Part shown: positions 1-6,914 of the stretch, piece after piece
Numbering within the stretch: position 1 is the stretch's first letter
Layout of the letters: each line of letters starts with the position of its first letter
Assembly (NCBI GenBank): GCA_903832475.1
Contig: CAILBQ010000131.1
Location: 1 to 12,348, forward strand
DNA: 12,348 nucleotides
From: an uncultured Acidobacteriota bacterium
Lineage (GTDB): Bacteria; Acidobacteriota; Terriglobia; Terriglobales; Acidobacteriaceae
Direction: 5' to 3'
Position numbers and translations under genes: made by a program
Notes under the pieces: generated by a model
The model's database searches: none
What the model was told of the DNA's origin: nothing
What the model saw: the letters and a program-made list of their open reading frames with translations, nothing else

Positions 1-206
1 GCCACAGACTTCTTGAAATCTTCAAAGGAATTCTTGTCCAAAACAGACCTGACGGCCTGCTCCAATATCTCTTTACTCAGGAAATACGCCAACTTACAAA
101 GCAGACTCTTCCCACTCGACTGCGGCCCAATCAGCACAGTGATCTTCCCGAACTCCAACTCGGCGTCCTTGATCACCGAAAAGTTCTTCACCGTCAGCTT
201 CCGCAT
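1..206 (-). CDS. AAA/SMC-like ATPase, N-terminal fragment (continues past the left edge)
   Basis: Only the first 68 residues are visible; the rest lies beyond position 1. The protein opens MRKLTVKNFSVIKDAELEFG, the usual first beta strands of an ABC/SMC-type ATPase head, followed by the Walker A motif GPQSSGKS at residues 28-35. This is the pattern of stand-alone AAA-type ATPases (OLD-like or AAA_15-like), which occur both in housekeeping and in defence roles; the effector part that would decide is not in view. The ATG at 204-206 is preferred because AAGAGG lies just upstream. The gene follows ffh by 42 bp on the same strand, so read-through is possible. Its GC content (about 48% over the first 200 bases by hand count) is clearly lower than that of its neighbours, which suggests horizontal acquisition. 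Family call is firm, function unknown. Confidence 0.75.
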   Translation of the reverse strand, partial: MRKLTVKNFSVIKDAELEFGKITVLIGPQSSGKSLLCKLAYFLSKEILEQAVRSVLDKNSFEDFKKSV

Positions 207-248
207 CGCATCCTCTTGACACTCCAGTTTTTAAGTCCGCCCGGGCGG

Positions 249-1643
249 CTAGCCCCGCCCAAACTTCTGCTTCCCACCCATCATCCCCGCCACGCCCCCA
301 CGCATCATGTTCTTCATCATGCCGCCCTTGCCCATCTGCTTGAACATCTTGCTCATCTGCGCGTACTGCCTCAACAGCGCGTTCACATCCTGCACTGTCG
401 TGCCCGACCCCGCCGCGATGCGCTTGCGCCGCGAGCCGGAGATGATGTCCGCATTCCGCCGCTCCGCCTTGGTCATCGAGTTGATAATCGCCTCCAGCCG
501 CGTAAACTGGCTTTCATCCACGTTCTTCGAAGCCTGCTGCAGCCCCGCAAATGGCCCCACCGACGGCAGCATCTTCAAGATCGACTCCATCGATCCCATC
601 TTCTTGATCTGCCCCAGCTGATCGCGAAAATCCTCCAGCGAAAACCCATCGCCCATCAGGGCCTTCTTGGCAAAATCCTCGCTCTTCTTCTTGTCCAGCG
701 TGCTCTCCGCACGCTCCAGCAGGCTTATCATGTCGCCGTGCCCGAGAATGCGCCCCGTAATGCGATCCGGATGAAACGGCTCAAACGCTTCCGGCTTCTC
801 GCCCGTGCCCAGGAACTTGATCGGCTGCCCGGTCACATGCCGGATCGACAGCGCCGCGCCGCCCCTCGCATCGCCATCCATCTTGGTCAGCACCACGCCC
901 GTGAGCCCCAGCCGCCGGTGAAAATCTGCCGCCGAATTGACCGCATCCTGCCCGGTCATGGCGTCGGCTACAAACAAGATCTCCTGCGGGTCCAGCAGCT
1001 TTTTCAGCTTCTCCATCTCCCGCATCAGCTCTTCGTCAATGCCCAGCCGGCCAGCGGTATCGACGATCAGCGTGTCGCAGCCCATGATGGTCGCCTCGCG
1101 CCGCGCTTCCTTGGCCAGCCGCAGCACCAGATCCGTCCCTGCAGCCTCATCCTTGAGGTCGCCCTCGTAAAGCCGCACATCGACCGTCTTCGCCACCACC
1201 TTCAGCTGCTCCCGCGCCGCCGGACGATACACGTCCACCGACACCAGCATCGGCCGGTGCCCGCCCTTCTTCAGCCACACCGCCAGCTTGCCCGAGGTCG
1301 TCGTCTTGCCCGACCCCTGCAACCCGGCCATCAGAATCACCGTAGGCGGCTTCGAAGCAAATTTGAACCGCGCCGTGTCTTTCCCCAGCATCGCCGCCAG
1401 CTCGTCGTGAACGATCTTCACCACCTGCTCGCCCGGCGACAGCGCCGTCAACACCTCGCTGCCCATGGCCTTGGCGCGGATGTGCTCCATCAGCTCCTTG
1501 ACCACGTTCAGGTTCACGTCCGCTTCGAGCAGCGCCATGCGAATCTCGCGCAGCACCTCGCCCACATTCTCTTCCGTCAGCACGCCCTGCCCACGCAGGT
1601 TCTTGAACGCGCGCTGCAGCTTTTCTGTCAAATTCTCAAACAT
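249..1643 (-). CDS. ffh: Signal recognition particle protein Ffh (SRP54 GTPase)
   Basis: Ffh binds SRP RNA and signal sequences of nascent membrane proteins, and with the receptor FtsY delivers ribosomes to the Sec translocon in a GTP-dependent cycle. From the start MFENLTEKLQ the protein is 464 residues, normal for the family. The N domain spans about 1-95. The G domain follows, with P-loop GLQGSGKT (107-114), DTAGR (195-199), TKMD (253-256) and the GTGE closing loop (279-282). The Met-rich M domain runs from about 325 to the end, with the SGSRRKRIAAGSG RNA-binding segment and a Met/Gly-rich tail. The frame stays open for 100 codons further upstream, but those codons encode Lys/Ala/Thr-rich repeats from an intergenic repeat locus and are not part of the protein. 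Upstream Shine-Dalgarno is weak. ffh is essential in most bacteria; no SRP RNA gene was seen in the window. Confidence 0.97.
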   Translation of the reverse strand: MFENLTEKLQRAFKNLRGQGVLTEENVGEVLREIRMALLEADVNLNVVKELMEHIRAKAMGSEVLTALSPGEQVVKIVHDELAAMLGKDTARFKFASKPPTVILMAGLQGSGKTTTSGKLAVWLKKGGHRPMLVSVDVYRPAAREQLKVVAKTVDVRLYEGDLKDEAAGTDLVLRLAKEARREATIMGCDTLIVDTAGRLGIDEELMREMEKLKKLLDPQEILFVADAMTGQDAVNSAADFHRRLGLTGVVLTKMDGDARGGAALSIRHVTGQPIKFLGTGEKPEAFEPFHPDRITGRILGHGDMISLLERAESTLDKKKSEDFAKKALMGDGFSLEDFRDQLGQIKKMGSMESILKMLPSVGPFAGLQQASKNVDESQFTRLEAIINSMTKAERRNADIISGSRRKRIAAGSGTTVQDVNALLRQYAQMSKMFKQMGKGGMMKNMMRGGVAGMMGGKQKFGRG

Positions 1644-1701
1644 AGTTGTCCCAGCCTCAAGTGTATCGCGGACGCTCCCCTGCCAGAAAAACCCCCGGCC
1701 T

Positions 1702-1897
1702 GTCATCCCTCGCGCAGCAGAATCTCTGCTCCTGCCTCTTGCACTTGCTCTTGTTGTTGTCTTGGCCCTTGCATTTGATTTGGTTGTTGCCTTTGCTCCT
1801 GCATTTGCTTTGGTTGTTGTCTTTGCCCTTGCATTTCTTTCTGTCATTCCCCTCAGGGGAATCTGCTTCTCGTCATCCGAGCGAATCAAAGAATCTG
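1702..1897. repeat. Palindromic-core repeat locus upstream of ffh
   Basis: Three copies of a core that begins GTCATYC and ends GAATCT(G) lie in the same orientation. The copy at 1843-1865 is canonical and contains the perfect inverted repeat ATTCCCCTCAGGGGAAT, capable of a 7-bp stem with a TCA loop. The copies at 1702 to about 1728 (CTCGCGCAGCA in the middle) and 1872-1897 (GAGCGAATCAAA in the middle) are divergent. Between the first two cores is a pyrimidine-rich TTGC/TTTGC tract. The canonical core matches those in the array at 9191-9527, so both loci belong to one dispersed family. The locus carries no start or stop signals of its own. Confidence 0.8.
1741..1830. repeat. Three 30-bp tandem repeats
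   Basis: Three consecutive 30-bp units (1741-1770, 1771-1800, 1801-1830) each start GCAYTTG and contain a GTTGTTGYCTT segment near the middle; the second and third are the most alike. Each unit equals five hexamers, so it is a higher-order version of the TTTTGC hexamer theme seen elsewhere. Because 30 is divisible by three, the opposite strand stays open, giving ten-residue Lys/Ala/Thr-rich repeats in frame with ffh. This is a DNA-level repeat rather than protein sequence. Confidence 0.8.
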
Positions 1898-2115
1898 CGT
1901 TCCACTTCAAACACGACTCAAATGAACCCAGGGCCCCACACATCGCTTCCGCTTCTCGCGGCCTTCCCGACTACCCGGTTCAACCCAATTCCGTGTCCCA
2001 AGCCGCGAAGTTGTGAGACCATGGCAAACGAGTGCGCTCAGCTCGTGCCGATCCCCCCTTCCTACGGAGTGTGAAGCACTCGAACCCCTCGGTCCGCCTA
2101 TCACCACGGAGAACC

Positions 2116-2496
2116 ATGGCCAGAGACATCATCCGCACCCCGAACGCCCCCTCGCCGCCACCCACCTACAGCCAGGCGGTTCGCGCCGCCGGCTTGGTGT
2201 TCGTCTCCGGCACCACCCCTCACGATCCGGCAACCGGAAGCATCGTCGGCGACACCATCCAGGAGCAAACCCGCCAGTGCCTGAAAAACATCTCGGCCAT
2301 CCTTGAGGCCGCCGGCACTTCCTTGGATCGAATCGTAAGCGCCACCGTGATCCTTCTCGACGAAGCCGACTTCGCCGGGATGAACGAAGAATGGCTCAAA
2401 TGGTTCCCCTCCAACCCACCTGCTAGGCAAGGCGCAAAATTACCTGTTCGCGTCCCCGGCCTGAAAGTATCCATCGCCGCTATCGCCGAGGCCTGA
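2116..2496 (+). CDS. RidA/YjgF/UK114 family protein
   Basis: 126 residues, full length for the family of small trimeric proteins that hydrolyse reactive enamine/imine intermediates produced by PLP enzymes. Typical features are YSQAV (18-22), FVSGTTP (29-35), the central helix with NISAILEAAG, and the C-terminal PPAR (101-104) whose Arg corresponds to the substrate carboxylate-binding Arg of RidA. The strand that normally reads VEIEAIA here reads VSIAAIA, so the conserved Glu is absent, and the Cys after the Arg is also missing. This points to a divergent Rid subgroup that may not have classical deaminase activity. The start at 2116 is chosen because the family homology begins there and ACGGAGA lies just upstream; an in-frame ATG at 2032 would add 28 unrelated residues. 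A DinB-like gene follows after 41 bp on the same strand and may be cotranscribed. Confidence 0.9.
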   Translation: MARDIIRTPNAPSPPPTYSQAVRAAGLVFVSGTTPHDPATGSIVGDTIQEQTRQCLKNISAILEAAGTSLDRIVSATVILLDEADFAGMNEEWLKWFPSNPPARQGAKLPVRVPGLKVSIAAIAEA

Positions 2497-2537
2497 CTGT
2501 TCGTCCTTAACTCGACCTAAAACCAAATGGAGCCCTC

Positions 2538-3059
2538 ATGCGCAAATTAGTCGCCCTTCTCTTCCCCCTCGCCATCCTGCTCCTCTCCACCCACCCCGCC
2601 CCCGCCCAGGCCCCGCAAGGCTTCGTCGCCGAATACCTCCAGCAGCTCGACGACCTCCAAACCAAGATCGTCTCCCTCGCCGAAGCCATGCCCGAACCCA
2701 AATACGCCTGGCGCCCCGGCACCGGCGTCCGCAGCGTCGGCGAGGTCTACACCCACATCGCCGGCAGCAATCGCGCCGTGGCCAAACTCCTCGGCAGTTC
2801 CACCGACGCCGCTTCCGCCGCCCCCAAGACCAAAGCCGAAATCCTCGCCGACCTCAAGGATTCCTTCTCCACCCTGCGCGCCACCGCCCTCAAAGTCAGC
2901 GACCCGGACAAGCCCATCGACCTCCGCGGCAAGCCCGTCACCACCCGCTCCCTCATGATCCGCAGCCTCGGCCACCTCCACGAACACCTCGGCCAGTCCA
3001 TCGCCTACGCCCGCACCAACGCCATCACCCCACCCTGGAGCCAGAAAACCGCCGACTGA
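2538..3059 (+). CDS. Secreted DinB/YfiT-like putative metalloprotein
   Basis: 173 residues. Residues 1-24 form a signal peptide (MRKL, hydrophobic stretch, then PAPAQ), so the mature protein should be periplasmic or lipid-free extracytoplasmic. The remainder fits the DinB four-helix bundle. The three His positions used for metal binding in this superfamily are present: H73 in YTHIAG, and H146 and H150 in the final HxxxH motif followed by LGQ. Cytoplasmic relatives include thiol transferases and stress-induced DinB, but the substrate of the exported forms is unknown to me. GGAG sits 5 bases before the ATG. The gene follows the ridA-like gene by 41 bp with no terminator between, suggesting cotranscription. 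It ends facing the convergent minus-strand gene, with a hairpin between them. Confidence 0.85.
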   Translation: MRKLVALLFPLAILLLSTHPAPAQAPQGFVAEYLQQLDDLQTKIVSLAEAMPEPKYAWRPGTGVRSVGEVYTHIAGSNRAVAKLLGSSTDAASAAPKTKAEILADLKDSFSTLRATALKVSDPDKPIDLRGKPVTTRSLMIRSLGHLHEHLGQSIAYARTNAITPPWSQKTAD

Positions 3060-3065
3060 ACCGCG

Positions 3066-3093
3066 GCACGGCGAAGCGGCAGCTCCGCCGTGC
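3066..3093. terminator. GC-rich hairpin between convergent genes, possible bidirectional terminator
   Basis: GCACGGCG at 3066-3073 pairs with CGCCGTGC at 3086-3093. Inside, AGC pairs with GCT around a GGCA loop, separated from the outer stem by a single A/C mismatch. It lies in the 45 bp between the stops of two convergent genes. There is no T-run on either side, so intrinsic termination is not certain. Confidence 0.5.
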
Positions 3094-3104
3094 GACGCCA
3101 TCCT

Positions 3105-3695
3105 CTACCCGCGCCCTCGCCTCAGCAGGTCAAACGCGATGATGTGCGTCGTCCCGGTGATCCCCACCCCAAACAGCGGCACCAGCGCCACCGGAAAGTC
3201 CCCGATATGCTGCATGGCCGGCGTGTATGCCAGCGTCAGCGCCACCGCCGTCCCAATCGCCAGCAGCAGGTCCCCCAGCCCCAGCACATGAAATAACCCA
3301 TACGCCCAACCCCGCGGCGCCAGCCACACCACCAGCGGAGCTAGAACTCCGACGAACAAATCACCCCATCCCGCCCGCTCCGCAAACAGCTGCGGCAGCA
3401 GCCCATGCGCCCCATACCACAGGAACAAAAACGCCGGCCCGATTCTCCACGCATGAAACAGCGTCAGCCTCTTCAGCCCAATGCCCTCCGCCAGTTCCTG
3501 CAACCCGCGGCTGCGCAGATAGACAAAGGACGGCACAGCCATCCCTAGCACCACCATCGGAGCAATCACAAACGGCGACACCCTCCCCAGCCATCCCGCC
3601 AGGCTCGCTACCGTGACCACAACTGCCCAGACCGCCGCCGTTCCAACAACCGCTGCACCCACCGAATTTCTTCGCTCAATCACCACTGCCTGCAT
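3105..3695 (-). CDS. Multi-pass membrane protein of unknown function, downstream of marR
   Basis: 196 residues from the start MQAVVIERR, which is preferred because GGAGG stands 5 bases upstream; an earlier in-frame start at 3758 would begin inside the palindrome at 3745-3760 and add 21 non-hydrophobic residues. Roughly six hydrophobic segments are visible, around residues 13-35, 43-60, 85-103, 112-127, 134-157 and 167-185. Recognisable local features are FHAWRIGPAFLFLWYG and AGWGDLFVGVLAP, which recall uncharacterised integral membrane proteins, and no catalytic motif can be pointed to. It is the second gene after a MarR regulator on the same strand (107 bp between them), which suggests it is the target of that regulator. 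Function unknown. Confidence 0.75.
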   Translation of the reverse strand: MQAVVIERRNSVGAAVVGTAAVWAVVVTVASLAGWLGRVSPFVIAPMVVLGMAVPSFVYLRSRGLQELAEGIGLKRLTLFHAWRIGPAFLFLWYGAHGLLPQLFAERAGWGDLFVGVLAPLVVWLAPRGWAYGLFHVLGLGDLLLAIGTAVALTLAYTPAMQHIGDFPVALVPLFGVGITGTTHIIAFDLLRRGRG

Positions 3696-3744
3696 ATCGT
3701 CCTCCGCTTTCCTCGGCGCAGGCATCTCGCGCATCCCGCCGATA

Positions 3745-3760
3745 AGGTGTAGATACACCT
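3745..3760. promoter_or_regulatory. 16-bp palindrome, candidate MarR operator
   Basis: AGGTGTAGATACACCT has perfect 7-bp arms around a 2-bp centre. It lies between the end of the marR gene (3803) and the start of the membrane protein gene (3695), 49 bp upstream of the latter. Size and symmetry fit the sites bound by dimeric winged-helix regulators such as MarR. Assignment as the operator is inference from position. Confidence 0.5.
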
Positions 3761-3802
3761 ATTTGCCCGCAGGCTCTTTTTCTTTTCCCGCTTAACCCTC
3801 TT

Positions 3803-4243
3803 TCACACGCCCGAATCTCCCAGCTTGCCCAATATCCCAAGCTGCCCCAGCAAAGGCGCCCGTTGCCCCTTCGCCACCTTCTTCAGCGCTTTCCGCTGCG
3901 CCGCCTCCCACAGCGGCATGGCCTCCGCCAGCCGGATTGCTCCCAATTCGGTCAGCCGCACCACCTGCTGTCTTTTGTCTTGCTCGCCGGGATCCACCCG
4001 CACCAGCCCGTCCCGCGCCAGCAATTCGACGTTCCGCCCCAGCGTCGTCCGGTCCAGCCCCAGATATGCCGCCAGCGGGACAAACGCCACCGCGCCCATC
4101 TCCGCCACCGCCGCCATCAGCGTAAACTGCGGCATCCGCAGCCCCGACGGGCGCAGCGCCTCGTCATAAAACTGCGTCAGCAGTCGTGCTGTCTTTCGAA
4201 TGTTGTGGCACAAACAGTCAGCGACATTGAGTCTCTTCGTCAC
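3803..4243 (-). CDS. MarR family winged-helix transcriptional regulator
   Basis: 146 residues, usual for MarR dimers that bind palindromic DNA and release it on ligand or redox signals. The first helix reads CHNIRKTARLLTQFYDEAL, followed by RPSGLRMPQFTLM, typical of the subgroup with a Cys-rich start (C10 and C12 here). The helix-turn-helix covers about 53-80 (PLAAYLGLDRTTLGRNVELL), and the wing is 83-98 with the signature DKRQQVVRLTELG. The start codon is GTG at 4243; GGAGG abuts it directly, which is closer than ideal, so translation initiation here is uncertain, but no better in-frame start is seen. The downstream membrane protein gene and the palindrome between them are its likely target. 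C10/C12 could provide redox sensing, but this is speculative. Confidence 0.9.
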   Translation of the reverse strand: MTKRLNVADCLCHNIRKTARLLTQFYDEALRPSGLRMPQFTLMAAVAEMGAVAFVPLAAYLGLDRTTLGRNVELLARDGLVRVDPGEQDKRQQVVRLTELGAIRLAEAMPLWEAAQRKALKKVAKGQRAPLLGQLGILGKLGDSGV

Positions 4244-4349
4244 CCTCCGAGTATGCCACTCTCAGCCGCGAAATCCAGAAACGCATCCGGTCAGCCAGAC
4301 CGCGACTCCCCAAGGCTCCGGTTCACGAAACCCGCCGCAACTCTCCCCC

Positions 4350-6764
4350 TCACTTCCTGCCATCGAACCGCCACGAAATAGACCCGCCCACCCACGAAAC
4401 CATGCGCACCCCCACCGCCAGCTCGTTCGTCCCGCAGTCGAAATCGTTCGCCTCCCCGCTCGGCCCCGATCCCGGCGCGCAATACGGCGTCTGCCCCACC
4501 GTCCATCCCGGAGCCAGCGTCTCCGTCGTCTGCCCCGTATACCCGCGCGCCACCATCCCATTCGCGCCCAGCTCCAGCCTCCCCTCCAGAAATGGCCGCA
4601 CCACCGCCAGCCGCGTTTCCCCCACCGGAATCGCCTCATATTGCCCCGGATGCGCCGCATTCCCCACATCCAGAAACTTGTGCCCCACGTATTCGTACTC
4701 TCCGCGCGCATGCAGCCCCGCCGGCAGCTTGTCCAGCGTCGTCAGCGCATCAAAAATCGTTCGCGGAGCCTCTGGTACCACCGTCCCCGCCACCCCGTTG
4801 AACGCCGCCAGCCGCGCATCCGCCTTTGAAAACACCCCCTGCACCATCCCAAACCCAAAAGACCGCCGCGCACTCGCCGTCAGGAATTTCACCGTACTCG
4901 GCCCCAGGTCCTCCGCCGACCCATTATCCGGATCGATCTTCGCCAAGGTCGCCGTCTCCGTCGCCCGCCCCACCGTCACCCGCACGTCCGTCTTCGCGAA
5001 TTCCTCGCCCAGCACCAGCTGAACAGAATGCGACCGCTCAAACGGATCCGCCAGCGCCCGCGCGCCCGTTCCCGTCGCCGTAGGCGCTAGGTTGATCCTG
5101 GGATCCTCCGTAAAAAACGCCTGCCCCACGCTCAACGAAGCCGACGGCAGCCAACGTGCCGCTCCCGCACCCGGCGACCATGTCACCGTCGCCTTCGGCT
5201 CTTCAAATCTCTTCCACTCGTCGAACGAATACGCCGGCCTGAACCTGTCGGCATTCCGGATCTCCACCTGCTCATGCCGCATCCCCGCATATACCTGCAC
5301 ATGCCGGCCAAGATCGCCATGCAGCGCTGCATAAGGCGCCGCCTCGCGAATCGTCACATCATTCCCCAGCACCGGCACAAACGCCCCATACCCCGGCGCA
5401 GCCGGAGCCAGGAAATGATCCAGATCGTCGCGATGAATGTCGTCCTCGTTGTACTGAACCCCCGCCATCCCTTCCAGCCCCCACCCATTCACCACCGGCT
5501 TGAAGGTATGCGTCTCCCGCGCCTCGCCGCCTTCCACGGTCCGGAATTCGCTCTGCCGAATCAGCCCCTCGCCAAAATTCGAAAACAGCGCCAGGTTATA
5601 AGTCCGGAAGAACCCAGAGAAAGCAATCTCATCCTTCGCCCCCGCCTTCCACTGGTCATTTCCCGCCAGCAACCCAGTGTGCGTCTGGTCTTTCTGCCGC
5701 GGATCCAGCGTATCGTTCAGCTCCACGCCCAGCCCCAACGGGACCAGGTTCCCTTCATGCGAAGCCCCCCAGTATCCAACACTCAGCACGGTCAACTCAT
5801 GCGTCCCCGCGCCCCTTCCGAGATCGAACACCCGCATCCCATTCCACTTGAATTGCCTCCGGTGCTCCAGCGTCCGCATCAGCCCATTCCCGTAATTCGC
5901 CTCCAGCGCCAGCCACTCCTTCTTGCCCGCATCCGCCGGCGCCAGCCCCACCGTCACATCGGCATCGCGATAGTCTCCCGTCAGCGTCACAAACCGCTGC
6001 AGTCGCGGCCGTAAACGATACGTCGCCGCCATGTTCAGCGCATGATCCCCTTCCAGCACGTTGTACGCGCCGCCATCCGTTCCCACGCTGCCCAGCGCTC
6101 CCGACACATAGATATTCGGATCGGCATACCCATTCCCATGAGCATTTGCCGACAAATTATTCGGAACCAGGAACCCGCCGACGGCAATATACTGCGCGAT
6201 CGGCTCCCCATGATCCCCCGCCACCCCCGGCACAAAATACTGTGGAGCCTTGATCCCACCCGCAGCTGTCTCAATCGGCATCCCCGGAATCGACACCGGC
6301 GCACCCGGCCGACCCGGGTTCGCATCCAGCAATTCCTCCCGCACCATCACCCGCTGCGAAGGATCCGGCGCATCCATCGCAATCTCGCTCACCCCCGCCG
6401 AGACAACCACTTCCTGCGAAGTACCCGCCACGCTCTCTAGGCGCAAGGTGATCTCAGGCTCGCTCCCTTCCACGTCCACAACACGTGTCACCCCGGCAAA
6501 TCCATCCGCGTTTACCTTCACGGCATACGTGCCCCACCCCGGAAGCGACACGGCAAACCCACCATCGCCTCCCGTCTTGATGACCCGCTTCACCCCTGCA
6601 GCAGAATCGAACTCCACGCGAGCCCCAGCGACCACCCGGCCGCCAGGGTCGAGCACAACTCCCCGCACTACGGCGTCCCCGGCCTGCGCAAAGCCCGAAA
6701 GTGCAAAGGCCATGGCAGCCGCCACAAGCAGGCCCACCTTGAATGTTTTCCCACTCGCCCACAT
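4350..6764 (-). CDS. TonB-dependent outer-membrane receptor with carboxypeptidase-regulatory-like N-terminal domain
   Basis: 804 residues. A signal peptide (1-28, ending FAQA) precedes a carboxypeptidase-regulatory-like Ig fold (about 31-108, VVRGVVLDPGGRVVAGARV). Next comes a TonB-box-like EVVVSAG (118-124), and a plug domain (about 130-250) with GDHGEPIAQYIAVGG and the NVLEGDHALN region. The rest reads as alternating amphipathic strands of a beta barrel, with many loops rich in Asp, Asn and Gly, ending SISWRFDGRK. Such receptors import large ligands across the outer membrane using TonB/ExbBD energy; no substrate-specific motif is recognisable here. At 804 residues it is shorter than the 1000-1200 residue receptors common in Acidobacteriota. 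Two Cys near the C-terminus (YCAPG and DFDCGT) may form a loop disulfide. No TonB, ExbB or sugar/siderophore enzyme gene is nearby. The start has AAGGGG just upstream. Confidence 0.9.
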   Translation of the reverse strand: MWASGKTFKVGLLVAAAMAFALSGFAQAGDAVVRGVVLDPGGRVVAGARVEFDSAAGVKRVIKTGGDGGFAVSLPGWGTYAVKVNADGFAGVTRVVDVEGSEPEITLRLESVAGTSQEVVVSAGVSEIAMDAPDPSQRVMVREELLDANPGRPGAPVSIPGMPIETAAGGIKAPQYFVPGVAGDHGEPIAQYIAVGGFLVPNNLSANAHGNGYADPNIYVSGALGSVGTDGGAYNVLEGDHALNMAATYRLRPRLQRFVTLTGDYRDADVTVGLAPADAGKKEWLALEANYGNGLMRTLEHRRQFKWNGMRVFDLGRGAGTHELTVLSVGYWGASHEGNLVPLGLGVELNDTLDPRQKDQTHTGLLAGNDQWKAGAKDEIAFSGFFRTYNLALFSNFGEGLIRQSEFRTVEGGEARETHTFKPVVNGWGLEGMAGVQYNEDDIHRDDLDHFLAPAAPGYGAFVPVLGNDVTIREAAPYAALHGDLGRHVQVYAGMRHEQVEIRNADRFRPAYSFDEWKRFEEPKATVTWSPGAGAARWLPSASLSVGQAFFTEDPRINLAPTATGTGARALADPFERSHSVQLVLGEEFAKTDVRVTVGRATETATLAKIDPDNGSAEDLGPSTVKFLTASARRSFGFGMVQGVFSKADARLAAFNGVAGTVVPEAPRTIFDALTTLDKLPAGLHARGEYEYVGHKFLDVGNAAHPGQYEAIPVGETRLAVVRPFLEGRLELGANGMVARGYTGQTTETLAPGWTVGQTPYCAPGSGPSGEANDFDCGTNELAVGVRMVSWVGGSISWRFDGRK

Positions 6765-6843
6765 ACCCCTTCACCCTCGCCAAGCATACGTCCCGCCCGC
6801 GCTCGTGAATGTGATGCCGCTCTCGCGCCTTCCGCCAGACAAC

Positions 6844-6871
6844 AAAAAAGCGCCCTCTTCGTGAAGGCGCT
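6844..6871 (-). terminator. Rho-independent terminator of the alpha/beta hydrolase gene
   Basis: On the minus strand AGCGCC (6871-6866) pairs with GGCGCT (6854-6849) and is followed by a run of six T. It lies 43 bp beyond the stop codon of the hydrolase gene and about 80 bp before the TonB-receptor start, so it separates these two transcripts. Confidence 0.85.
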
Positions 6872-6914
6872 CAACTCGTCGATTATGAAATCCCTAAACT
6901 CGCTCTTTTGTCTC

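Larger units (their letters stand above)
1644..2115. other. 472-bp divergent intergenic region between ffh and the ridA-like gene
   Basis: The two flanking genes are transcribed away from each other, so both promoters should lie here, yet I see no convincing -35/-10 pair in either direction. For ffh only a poor GATACA-like -10 is visible about 25 bp upstream of its ATG. About 200 bp (1702-1897) is occupied by the repeat locus described separately. The rest (1898-2115) contains nothing I can name beyond GAGTG/CACTC, a 5-bp inverted repeat around 2068-2082. Confidence 0.6.

Noticed and set aside
237..248. CCGCCCGGGCGG palindrome right after the ffh stop as a terminator
   Set aside because: It allows only a 4-bp stem and is followed on the minus strand by an A-rich rather than T-rich stretch, so intrinsic termination is unlikely; read-through into the ATPase gene is possible.
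216..1778. 520-codon plus-strand frame opposite ffh
   Set aside because: It is antisense to a certain gene, has a His/Arg/Leu-rich composition typical of reverse frames in GC-rich DNA, and shows no domain.
2032..2115. Upstream in-frame ATG for the RidA-like gene
   Set aside because: The added 28 residues do not match the family and the start at 2116 has a plausible ribosome-binding site.
4288..4302. CGGTC-AGCCA-GACCG hairpin after the TonB-receptor gene as a terminator
   Set aside because: Only 5 bp of stem and no T-run follows on the minus strand.
5274..6014. 246-codon plus-strand frame opposite the TonB receptor
   Set aside because: Arg/Pro/His-rich composition and no motif; it is a shadow of the receptor gene.
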